A stretch of 64,000 bases of DNA. Source: Methylobacterium sp. GXS13 (lineage in GTDB: Bacteria > Pseudomonadota > Alphaproteobacteria > Rhizobiales > Beijerinckiaceae). The notes beneath the pieces are model-generated. The model did no database searches. It worked only from the letters and a program-made list of their open reading frames with translations, and was not told where the DNA came from. The stretch lies in NCBI RefSeq assembly GCF_001455965.1, contig NZ_LKKO01000023.1:1-64000 (forward strand), written 5' to 3'. Shown in pieces: positions 57,379 to 64,000 of the stretch. The position numbers and the translations under genes were made by a program. Every line of letters starts with the position of its first letter. Positions within the stretch are counted from its first letter, which is position 1.

Positions 57379-58371
57379 GTGAGCGTTGGATTGATCGCCC
57401 TCTTGGACGATGTCGCGTTCATGGTGAGGACGGCGGCGGCATCCCTGGACGACGTCGCGGGTCAAGCCGCTAAGGCCGGGACGAAGGCGGCCGGCGTCGT
57501 CATCGACGATGCCGCGGTCACGCCGCGCTACGTCGTCGGTTTTGCGGCGGAACGCGAACTGCCCATCGTCGGCAAGATCGCCCTGGGATCGCTCCGCAAC
57601 AAGCTCCTGTTCCTGCTGCCGGGCGCCCTTGCGCTCAGCGCCTTCGCACCTTGGGCGATCACCCCGCTCCTGATGCTGGGCGGTGCGTATCTTTGCTACG
57701 AGGGCACCGAGAAGGTCTACGAGGCTCTCTTTCCCCATCGCGCGCACGGGCACGAGGCTGAAGTCCAGGGCGGCACGGGGACCGATCAGGCCCTGGAAGA
57801 CCGGCGCGTGGCGAGTGCCATCAAGACCGACTTCATCCTGTCGGCCGAGATCATGGCCATCACCCTGGCCGCCTTGCCGGAGGGCAGCTTCTGGATGCGG
57901 GCGGCCGTCCTGGGCATTGTCGCCGTGGGCATCACCGCGGGCGTCTACGGCGTGGTCGCGCTGATCGTGAAGGCCGACGATGCGGGCCTCGCCCTTGCCC
58001 GCAGCACGGCTCGGCCGCCCTTCGGCAGCCTCATCCGGGGTCTCGGTCGTGGCGTGGTCCGCGGCATGCCGATCCTGCTCACGCTCCTGGCCATCGTCGG
58101 AACGGCGGCGATGATCTGGGTCGGCGGCGGGATCCTGATGCACGGGCTGGAGACCTACGGCCTGTCGGCCCCAGCCCACGCCGTGCACGAGGCCGCATCC
58201 AGCGCGGCCTCATATGTTCCGTTTGCCGGCGGCGGCGTCGCGTGGATGGTCACCGCGATGGCGTCGGGTTTGATCGGATTGGCAGTCGGCGCCCTGTTGA
58301 TCCCGCTGTCGCGCTTCGTCCTGGGCCCGGCGTGGCAATACCTGTCAAGCTTGTGGCGGAAGAGCAAATGA
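57379..58371 (+). CDS. DUF808 (YedI-like) membrane protein
   Basis: A 330-residue inner-membrane protein of the DUF808 family. GTG 57379 is preceded by GAGGAAAG at a good distance. Recognisable are the N-terminal LIALLDDVAFMVRTAAASLD, then DDAAVTPRYVVGF, about six hydrophobic segments between residues 75 and 325, and the MIWVGGGILMHGLETYGLSA block. Function is unknown. A frameshifted copy of its last third lies at 50643-51018. Downstream begins a cluster of IS fragments. Confidence 0.9.
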   Translation: MSVGLIALLDDVAFMVRTAAASLDDVAGQAAKAGTKAAGVVIDDAAVTPRYVVGFAAERELPIVGKIALGSLRNKLLFLLPGALALSAFAPWAITPLLMLGGAYLCYEGTEKVYEALFPHRAHGHEAEVQGGTGTDQALEDRRVASAIKTDFILSAEIMAITLAALPEGSFWMRAAVLGIVAVGITAGVYGVVALIVKADDAGLALARSTARPPFGSLIRGLGRGVVRGMPILLTLLAIVGTAAMIWVGGGILMHGLETYGLSAPAHAVHEAASSAASYVPFAGGGVAWMVTAMASGLIGLAVGALLIPLSRFVLGPAWQYLSSLWRKSK

Positions 58372-58487
58372 CGTCAGGTCGTGGAAGAAGTTTAAAGTGA
58401 TCGATAAATGCCTCGATACTGATGTCTATCGTCACCTGAACCATCTCATGCAGCCTGCGTTTTGTGCCTCCGATCCGACGAGCGCTG

Positions 58488-58566
58488 ATGCTGAGCGACG
58501 CGCAGCGGGTTGCTTTGGAGCCACCTGAGCCGCGTCGGCCAAAGGCGAAGACGCCGTCACCTGACC
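58488..58566 (+). pseudogene. IS5 family transposase, N-terminal remnant
   Basis: The frame reads MLSDAQRVALEPPEPRRPKA then KTPSPD, matching the start of IS5-type transposases common in Methylobacterium and Rhizobiales (pattern MLSDAQWAALEPL...RPK.KTPP.D). Only about 26 residues remain before unrelated sequence. Confidence 0.55.
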
Positions 58567-58570
58567 GGTT

Positions 58571-58945
58571 TTATGAACCGAGCCGAGGGAGAACCTCCTG
58601 CATGGCCGTCGCCATAAGTAACCGGAAGGCCAAATCTGGGAAGCTGACAAACGCGGGTGGTCGGTAGCCGAGCGCCGCATGTGGCCGGACGCGGTTGTAA
58701 GTGTTCTGCCAGAGAGCGATTTTGGCCTGTGCTTCCTTGAGCAAGTAGAAGGTCTCCTGTCTCAAGCACACGACGCGCAGCTTGCCATTGAAGATCTCAC
58801 AGTACCCGCCCTCCCACGGTGAGCCTGGCGCGATATGCGGAATTTGCAAGCCAGCTTTGGCAAGCCACTTGCGCAGTGCTTTGGAGATTATTTCAGGGCC
58901 ATTGTCGCAGCGGATGTGCTCCAGGATGCTGTCGGTCGTCAGATG
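58571..58945 (-). pseudogene. IS3 family transposase (OrfB), C-terminal fragment
   Basis: An open frame encodes the last third of an IS3 OrfB. It contains HIRCDNGPEIISKALRKWL (second catalytic Asp), then IAPGSPWEGGYCEIFNGKLR (catalytic Glu region) and KIALWQNTYNRVRPHAALGY. The N-terminal two thirds, with the first Asp, are missing. Homologous debris in the same orientation follows the other DUF808 copy at about 51285. Confidence 0.8.
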
Positions 58946-59564
58946 ATTCGAGACGAGCTGGGACGCTCAGGAACGGATGCTTTGATCCATCTGGATTGGC
59001 CACGATGTAGGCCGGGCTGGTGATCAGATCCTGGACTTTGGGCGAGCGGTAGACGGTCGCCTCCGAGACGAAGTACCGGCGCTCGTCGGTGAAGCCCACC
59101 GCCAGCTCGCGCGGGCTGAGCTCCGGCTGCTCCAGCGCGAGGGCGACGATCTGATCGCGAACCTCGGTCGGCAATCGGTTCCACACCCGGCTCGGCCGCT
59201 TGGGGCGGTCGGCCAGGGCTTCGGGGCCACCGCGGCTGTCGGCGTCGCACAAGCGGTAGAAGGTGGCGCGCAGGATGCCGAGCTTGTCCTGTGCGGTGCG
59301 CACCGGCAGGTGGGATTGCTCGACCAGCCGGATGATCTCCAGCTTATCGGGGGCCGTGTCGCCGGCCAGCCGCATCTTGCCGGCTTCCAGGAACTCCTTG
59401 TGCCAGCCGTCGTGCATCGCGTTGGCGATGCTGTCCTCACCGCGCAGGCCTTCCAGCACGATGCGGATCGTCTAATCGGACGAGAAGTGTCGGCGCGTGG
59501 CGCGGCGGATGTCCTTGATCACGGCCTCTGCCGGCTTCGGCGCCGGCCCGGATGACTGCTTCAT
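58946..59564 (-). pseudogene. Second IS3 family element (orfA/orfB) remnant
   Basis: From ATG 59564 the minus strand encodes an OrfA start (MKQSSGPAPKPAEAVIKDIR), broken by an in-frame TAG near 59473. It resumes as IRIVLEGLRGEDSIANAMHD. It then jumps to OrfB text (DKLEIIRLVEQSHLPVR, VWNRLPTEVRDQIVALALEQ, YFVSEATVYR, LITSPAYIV). OrfA's C-terminus and most of OrfB's catalytic core are deleted. It is joined at about 58950 to a different IS3 fragment. Confidence 0.75.
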
Positions 59565-59619
59565 CGTCGCTCCTGGGGCTACGATGAACCAGACATCCTC
59601 CGTTCGTGACGGCTCTCAA

Positions 59620-60045
59620 CCTGCCTCAAAAGTGTTGACGGCGCACATACGATGAGTGCCGTCCCATACCGCCCCGCGGTGGCTGACGCCCCACGGTTTC
59701 ACTTTGGCAGCGGCGCACAGGCCGCCGAATGAGACGCGGAGCTTTACCATCCGGCCGATGAAGGTCCGGAGGCCGCCCACCAAATCGACCGTCGGCGCGA
59801 ACAAGGGCGGCAGCGTCGGGGCGTTCAAGCTGCCCGAGACCGTCGCATCGCGCTGAAGCGTCCTCACCGGACGCTGGAAGGCATCCCACCGCCAGCGTAC
59901 AGGCCTCGTCCCGCGGGTCGGGCGCGCTCATGTCCCGGATACGAGCGGTCCCTCAACATCCGCTTGCACCCCGGGGCCGCTTCGATCAGTTTTCACGAAT
60001 CCAAAGGTCCCGTATGCGGATCTTGAGCGAGGAACCGCACCGTCC
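59620..60045. other. Region between IS remnants and response regulator
   Basis: This 426-bp stretch has no recognised gene. Short frames on both strands (for example minus 59616-59867) have no family resemblance. Low-complexity Pro/Arg composition suggests shadows. It presumably contains the promoter of the downstream regulator. Confidence 0.4.
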
Positions 60046-60705
60046 GTGCATCTCCTGATCGTTGACGACCATCCGCTGTTCCGTGATGCCTTGGCGGCCA
60101 CGATCCGCCTCGCCCATCCGGACGCCGTCCTGCACGAAGCCGACGGGATCGAGCCGGCCTGCGCGGTCCTGGCCGTTAACCGGAGCATCGACCTCACCCT
60201 GCTCGATCTGTCCATGCGGGGCGTCACCGGCTTCGACGGGCTGATCACGATCCGGACCCGCTTCCCGCGGATCCCGATCCTGATCGTGTCCGGTCACGAA
60301 GACCCACGCATCGTCCGAGAGGCCCTGCAGCACGGCGCCGCCGGTTTCGTACCCAAGGCGATGGATAAGACCACTTTGACCCGCGCGATCACCGAGGTGA
60401 TGAGCGGCGCCCTGTTCCTGCCCCCCGGCTTCGCCGAAGCGAGTACGCCGGCGCCGCACGGGAAGAAGCCCCCCCTGGCCGAGCGCTTGGCCCGGCTTAC
60501 GCCGCAGCAACTGCGGGTGTTGATGATGATCCGGCAGGGCAAGCTGAACAAGCAGATTGCCCACGAGCTTCAGGTGGGCGATTCCACCGTGAAGGCTCAT
60601 GTGTCGGAGATCCTGCGCAAGCTCGAAGTGATCAGCCGGACGCAGATCGTGATCGACACGGCAGCCCTGGATTTCGACCAGATCCACAACGCTCATCCTG
60701 CGTGA
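60046..60705 (+). CDS. LuxR/NarL-type response regulator
   Basis: A 219-residue regulator from GTG 60046. The receiver domain has DD at 7-8, phospho-aspartate D54 (LLDLSMRGV), and the conserved Lys in PKAMDK. The C-terminal LuxR helix-turn-helix reads LTPQQLRVLMMIRQGKLNKQ, then IAHELQVGDSTVKAHVSEIL. The pattern resembles AgmR/GlpR-type regulators of alcohol oxidation and similar orphan regulators, but that assignment is only suggestive. No histidine kinase gene is adjacent, so it is an orphan here. Confidence 0.92.
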   Translation: MHLLIVDDHPLFRDALAATIRLAHPDAVLHEADGIEPACAVLAVNRSIDLTLLDLSMRGVTGFDGLITIRTRFPRIPILIVSGHEDPRIVREALQHGAAGFVPKAMDKTTLTRAITEVMSGALFLPPGFAEASTPAPHGKKPPLAERLARLTPQQLRVLMMIRQGKLNKQIAHELQVGDSTVKAHVSEILRKLEVISRTQIVIDTAALDFDQIHNAHPA

Positions 60706-60728
60706 CGCGCACGGCATGGGTGTCCAAT

Positions 60729-61271
60729 TCAGGAGAGACGCTCGACCAGGGCGCGGACCTGGATGCGATTCATCGGCTCCACATCGACCGAGCGATGGAT
60801 CGACAGGCCCTCGATCAGGGCATCCAAAGCCTTCGCCGTATCAGCCGAAAAATGTTGCCGTAGGGCCGCACGACTCTTCTCCATCCAGCCCTGCATGACG
60901 AGGCGCAGCGGTGGGTTGCGGGCAGCGAAAGCGTACAGCTCGTAGCTCAGCAGCATGTTTTGAGGCGTGGCCCAGCTGTCGTCGAGGATGAGATCGACCA
61001 CGGCCTCGCAGGCCTCCACGCGGTTCGAGGCCGCGGCCAGCCGCTCGGTGAAGCGCGCCGAGACCGTATCGGCCAACAGGGTGAAGGCCTCGGTGATCAG
61101 CTCGACCAGGCCGGTGAAGTGGTAGGTCATCGAGCCGAGCGGCACGTTGGCCGCAGCCGCGACCCGGCGATGCGTCGTCCCGGCAACCCCGTACTCCGCG
61201 ATGACGTCGAGGGTCGCCTGCACGATGCGAGCGCGGCGGTCCGGGTCGTAGCGACGCTGGGACGGGGGCAC
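60729..61271 (-). CDS. TetR family transcriptional repressor
   Basis: A 180-residue repressor. GTG 61271 is preceded by CAGGAG at six bases, better than any upstream start. The TetR_N helix-turn-helix spans about residues 14-60 (ARIVQATLDVIAEYGVAGTT and HRRVAAAANVPLGSMTYHF), followed by an all-helical ligand domain. It is divergent from a sugar O-acetyltransferase gene, with a perfect 30-bp palindrome in between, which is very likely its operator. Confidence 0.92.
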   Translation of the reverse strand: MPPSQRRYDPDRRARIVQATLDVIAEYGVAGTTHRRVAAAANVPLGSMTYHFTGLVELITEAFTLLADTVSARFTERLAAASNRVEACEAVVDLILDDSWATPQNMLLSYELYAFAARNPPLRLVMQGWMEKSRAALRQHFSADTAKALDALIEGLSIHRSVDVEPMNRIQVRALVERLS

Positions 61272-61320
61272 ACAGGACTCCTGAAAACGATCATCACCGG
61301 CCGGAGGCGTTGGCATTCGT

Positions 61321-61350
61321 CACCGATGCGTACATATGTACGCATCGGTG
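61321..61350. promoter_or_regulatory. Perfect 30-bp palindrome, probable TetR operator
   Basis: The 15-base half CACCGATGCGTACAT is followed directly by its exact reverse complement. It lies 50 bp upstream of the TetR start and 83 bp upstream of the acetyltransferase start. Symmetry, length and position fit an operator controlling both genes; binding is inferred. Confidence 0.8.
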
Positions 61351-61433
61351 GGATTGCGTGGAAGCGCGCCCTGATGCCGATGCGGCCGGCACCGGCCCCG
61401 CATCAATGCAGAACGGAAACCGGGAGGATGCCG

Positions 61434-62021
61434 ATGCGGACCGAGCGTGAGAAGATGCTGGCGGGCGAGCTTTACGACGCGCTCGACCCCGATCTGGTCG
61501 CGGGCCGCGCCCGGGTCCGGGATCTCTGCCAGCAGCTCAACGCCACGCGCGAGGCCGAAGAAGAAAGCCGCCGGGATCTATGCAGGCAGATCTTCGGCAT
61601 GGGCGGCAACACGGTCTGGCTGCAGCCGCCGTTCTTCTGCGACTACGGGTCGAATATCGAGCTCGGCGAGCGGGTCTATTTCAACTTCAATTGCGTAGTC
61701 CTCGATGTCTGCCGGGTCCGCATCGGCAGTTTCACCCTGTTCGGTCCCGCCGTTCAGATCCTCACGCCGCTCCACCCATTCAACGCGGTCCTGCGCCGGG
61801 TCCAGGAATACGGGAAGCCGATCGAAATCGGCTCGGACGTGTGGGTCGGCGGGGGCGCCCTGATCCTTCCCGGCGTGACCATCGGCTCCCGCACCGTCAT
61901 CGGCGCGGGTAGCGTCGTCACCCGCGATATCCCGGACGGGGTGCTGGCCGCCGGAAATCCCTGTCGGGTCATCCGCGCGATCAGCGACGACGAGCGGCAA
62001 TCCTATGGGTCTGTTTCTTGA
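61434..62021 (+). CDS. Sugar O-acetyltransferase (maltose/galactoside O-acetyltransferase type)
   Basis: A 195-residue hexapeptide-repeat acetyltransferase that transfers acetyl from acetyl-CoA to a sugar hydroxyl. The start is ATG 61434, because GGGAGG lies six bases before it; the ATG at 61428 touches that site. The N-terminal Maltose O-acetyltransferase (Mac) helix region (about residues 1-55) is followed by a left-handed beta-helix. The catalytic His is H114 in LTPLHPFN, and the CoA-binding loop is GSDVWVGGGALILPGVTIGS. Its real substrate is unknown. It is probably repressed by the divergent TetR protein. Confidence 0.93.
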   Translation: MRTEREKMLAGELYDALDPDLVAGRARVRDLCQQLNATREAEEESRRDLCRQIFGMGGNTVWLQPPFFCDYGSNIELGERVYFNFNCVVLDVCRVRIGSFTLFGPAVQILTPLHPFNAVLRRVQEYGKPIEIGSDVWVGGGALILPGVTIGSRTVIGAGSVVTRDIPDGVLAAGNPCRVIRAISDDERQSYGSVS

Positions 62022-62493
62022 CGCGTCGTCTGGTGCTCTCCGGGGCGCCTGGAGTGCTGACGGGGATACGGGTTCGGCGCGAGCGCCTTGGATCCATCCC
62101 ACCGGCACCCGCATTCTGAGGCGCCGTAGCATAGCGCCAGCCTTGAAGGTGCCTTCCAAACGGCCCGGCGATACCGCGTGCGGTCCTTCGAGACCCGGCA
62201 AGCTCCGAGCACTGGGCACCTCAGAATGAGGAGATTGCGTGGGCGAAGCGGGGCGCCAATCGAATTCAAGCACGTCCCGGTTGGGTCCCATCGCGCCCTC
62301 AGCTCGGTACGACGAGCGGCGGCAGTCACTGAGGCATGAGGTGGCCGTCCCTGCCGGTGACCGGCGCAGGCATGCAGCCGCTGCAACCCTGAGTTCGCCG
62401 ATCGCGTTCACCCACAAATCGATATGATGCTATCTATAAGCTTACGATCTTAACCATCCGCGATCACCTCCTCGCGGCGGGAGACCCGGACTC
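62022..62493. other. Intergenic region before marR
   Basis: This 472-bp region has no supported gene. The last 90 bp turn A/T-rich (about 62405-62455, with ATCTATAAGCTTACGAT), probably the promoter and operator region of the MarR-exporter operon. Confidence 0.45.
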
Positions 62494-62985
62494 ATGCCGA
62501 TCGCGGATGATCCCGAGGCGCAGACGCGTCTGCGGCAAGCCTATACCCACGCCCTGCAGACCGGCGCCCGCACGTGGCGTCGCGCCGCCAACGCGGTCGC
62601 GGAGGTGCACGGCTTGTCCGATGCCACAGCGTATCCCCTGGTGATGATCGGCCGTCTGGCCGGGGAGCGGCGCCAGAACGCCGTCGCGGAGGCGGTGGGG
62701 ATCGAGGGTCCATCCCTTGTGCGGCTCCTCGACCAGCTAGCCGCTGCAGGGCTGGTGGTGCGCCGGGAAGACCCGTCCGACCGCCGTGCGAAGGTGCTCG
62801 ATCTGACACCACGGGGGCGCGCGATGGTCGCACAGATCGAGGCTGAACTCGCGACCTTGCGGGCGCGCCTGTTCGCCGGGGTCAGCGCCGCAGATCTAGA
62901 GGCGAGCCTCCGCGTCTTCGCTGCGCTCCAGGCCTACGGTCGCGATCCCGGCCCGAACGGGACGAAGCAGGAGTCGGTGGCGTGA
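62494..62985 (+). CDS. MarR family transcriptional regulator
   Basis: A 163-residue winged-helix regulator. The DNA-binding core spans about residues 50-100, with AEAVGIEGPSLVRLLDQLAA as recognition helix and the wing VVRREDPSDRRAKVLDLTPR. ATG 62494 has GGGAG upstream. Its stop codon overlaps the start of the next gene (62982), so it likely regulates its own operon, which encodes a FUSC-type exporter. Ligands of such pairs are often aromatic acids, but none can be named here. Confidence 0.92.
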   Translation: MPIADDPEAQTRLRQAYTHALQTGARTWRRAANAVAEVHGLSDATAYPLVMIGRLAGERRQNAVAEAVGIEGPSLVRLLDQLAAAGLVVRREDPSDRRAKVLDLTPRGRAMVAQIEAELATLRARLFAGVSAADLEASLRVFAALQAYGRDPGPNGTKQESVA

Positions 62986-64000
62986 CCCTGCCCGGATGGC
63001 GCGACTGGGCCTTTGCCTTGAAGACCTGCGCGGCGGCCCTGCTCGCCCTGAGCCTGGCCCTGTGGATCGACCTGCCGCGGCCCTATTGGGCACTGGGAAC
63101 CGTCTACATCACCAGCCAGGTCCTGTCGGGAGCGACCCGGTCGAAGGCTGTGTACCGGGTCTGCGGCACCGTGCTCGGCGCCATGATGAGCGTCGTGCTG
63201 GTGCCGAACGTGGTGAACGCACCGGTCCTGCTCAGCCTGGCCATCGCACTCTGGGTCGCACTGTGCCTCTACGTGGCGCTCCTCGACCGGACGCCGGCGA
63301 GCTACCTGCCGATGCTGGCCGGCTACACCGCCGCCCTGATCGGCTTCCCCGCGGTCGACGACCCCGGGACGATCTTCGACACCGCCGTGGCCCGCGCGGA
63401 GGAAATCTCCCTGGGCATCGTCTGCGCCGGCCTCGCCGCCACGTTGGTCCTGCCGCAATCGGCCGCGCCGGTCATCGCCGGGCGGCTCGATCTCTGGCTT
63501 GCGGAGGCCAGGGACTGGACGCGTGCCGCGCTGGGCGGCGCTCAACAGACTGGCGACGATAGCCCGGCCCGGCGCCTGCACCTCGCCTCGGACGCCATTG
63601 CCCTCGATGGGCTGGGCCTCGCCTTGCGCAACGAGGCCGCCGGCGCGGAGCGCGGCGCTGCTTTCGCGCCGTTGCGCCAGCATATGCTGATGGTCCTGCC
63701 GATCGTCGCCGCCCTGGCGGACCGCGTACAGGCTCTCGACCAAGCCGGCGCACTGCCGGCGCGGATCCGGGCGCTCCTCTCGGACATCGCCCTCTGGCTG
63801 GCAGGAAAGGAGGACGGTGCCGCGGAGGCCGCCCGGCTGCGCGAGCGGGTCGACACGGTCGAGCCGTCGCTGGCGGGAACCCCGGACTGGAACACGCTGC
63901 TGCTCACGAGCCTGGCCGCACGCCTGCGGGACGTGATCGACCTGCGGCTCGACCTCCGGGCGCTGCGGGGGCACCTCGTGACGGGGACGCCGCCGACGTC
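62982..64000 (+). CDS. FUSC family exporter (AaeB-like), partial
   Basis: Inner-membrane protein of the fusaric acid resistance/AaeB group, presumed exporter of aromatic acids. GTG 62982 overlaps the marR stop by four bases and has AGGAG at a good distance. The first 150 residues form about five to six helices (WAFALKTCAAALLALSLALW, then PYWALGTVYITSQVL). A cytoplasmic helical domain starts near 170. The C-terminal half lies beyond the window edge. Usual partners (DUF1656 and an HlyD-type adaptor) would be expected next. Confidence 0.92.
   Translation, partial: MTLPGWRDWAFALKTCAAALLALSLALWIDLPRPYWALGTVYITSQVLSGATRSKAVYRVCGTVLGAMMSVVLVPNVVNAPVLLSLAIALWVALCLYVALLDRTPASYLPMLAGYTAALIGFPAVDDPGTIFDTAVARAEEISLGIVCAGLAATLVLPQSAAPVIAGRLDLWLAEARDWTRAALGGAQQTGDDSPARRLHLASDAIALDGLGLALRNEAAGAERGAAFAPLRQHMLMVLPIVAALADRVQALDQAGALPARIRALLSDIALWLAGKEDGAAEAARLRERVDTVEPSLAGTPDWNTLLLTSLAARLRDVIDLRLDLRALRGHLVTGTPPT

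Noticed and set aside
59616..59867. Minus-strand 83-codon frame between IS remnants and the response regulator
   Set aside because: No family resemblance, no ribosome-binding site, and composition like a shadow.
62022..62493. Short frames between the acetyltransferase and marR
   Set aside because: They show no ribosome-binding sites, no recognisable domains and strongly shadow-like composition.

Overview
The window is GC-rich, compactly coded and alphaproteobacterial. Gene content (Kdp potassium pump, six-S1-domain rpsA, rpoN, ihfB, glmU/glmS, DUF2125, DUF6894, PRC-barrel and LapA-type proteins) and the style of the intergenic repeats and insertion-sequence remnants point to a Methylobacterium-like member of the Rhizobiales. 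This assignment is inferred from recognised protein families, not from a database match.

Layout. Positions 1-8521 hold a leftward potassium-transport operon. In transcription order it runs: a 27-residue mini-protein, kdpF, kdpA, a 65-residue membrane mini-protein, kdpB, kdpC, a CNNM/CorC-type transporter gene, and kdpD (cut by the window edge; kdpE would lie further left). Positions 8900-9410 hold a dead IS4/Tn5-type transposase fragment. From 9463 to 16460 come a transglutaminase-like protein, a SerA-type dehydrogenase with a structured leader, several small conserved proteins and an FMN reductase. From 16461 to 25629 lie rpsA with a strong terminator, a TetX-like monooxygenase, sppA-ihfB-lapA, and a leftward group of trpF, a DUF2125 protein, a hypothetical, a PlsC-type acyltransferase and a membrane protein. 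From 25752 to 33315 come an AcrAB-type RND efflux pair, a rhodanese, a glycosyltransferase, tRNA-Pro(GGG) and a metallo-beta-lactamase-fold enzyme. From 33520 to 43307 lie an SCO protein, a periplasmic glucan (Opg) protein, small proteins, a Crp/Fnr regulator, rpoN, glmU and glmS.

Positions 43308-60045 are the accessory part of the window. It opens with a 1.3-kb gap containing a hairpin, a terminator and a decayed reading frame. Next come a PRC-barrel protein, a sensor kinase/NarL-type regulator pair and small secreted proteins, with the same 17-bp direct repeat found at both ends of this stretch. A DUF2254 protein follows. A second, divergently arranged RND efflux system is then bracketed by two related scars, each made of the 3' end of a DUF808 gene followed by IS3 transposase debris. 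One scar is a frameshifted pseudogene and the other is attached to the intact DUF808 gene. IS630, IS5 and another IS3 element have left fragments here too.

From 60046 to the right edge the window is regulatory and efflux-related: a LuxR-type response regulator, a TetR repressor diverging from a sugar O-acetyltransferase across a perfect 30-bp palindrome, and a MarR regulator overlapping a FUSC-type exporter that runs off the edge.

I see no CRISPR array, prophage, or clearly new defence or biosynthetic system. The most interesting signals are the unusual composition of the kdp operon, the 30-bp palindromic operator, the duplicated scars around the second efflux system, and the repeat-bounded two-component cluster.
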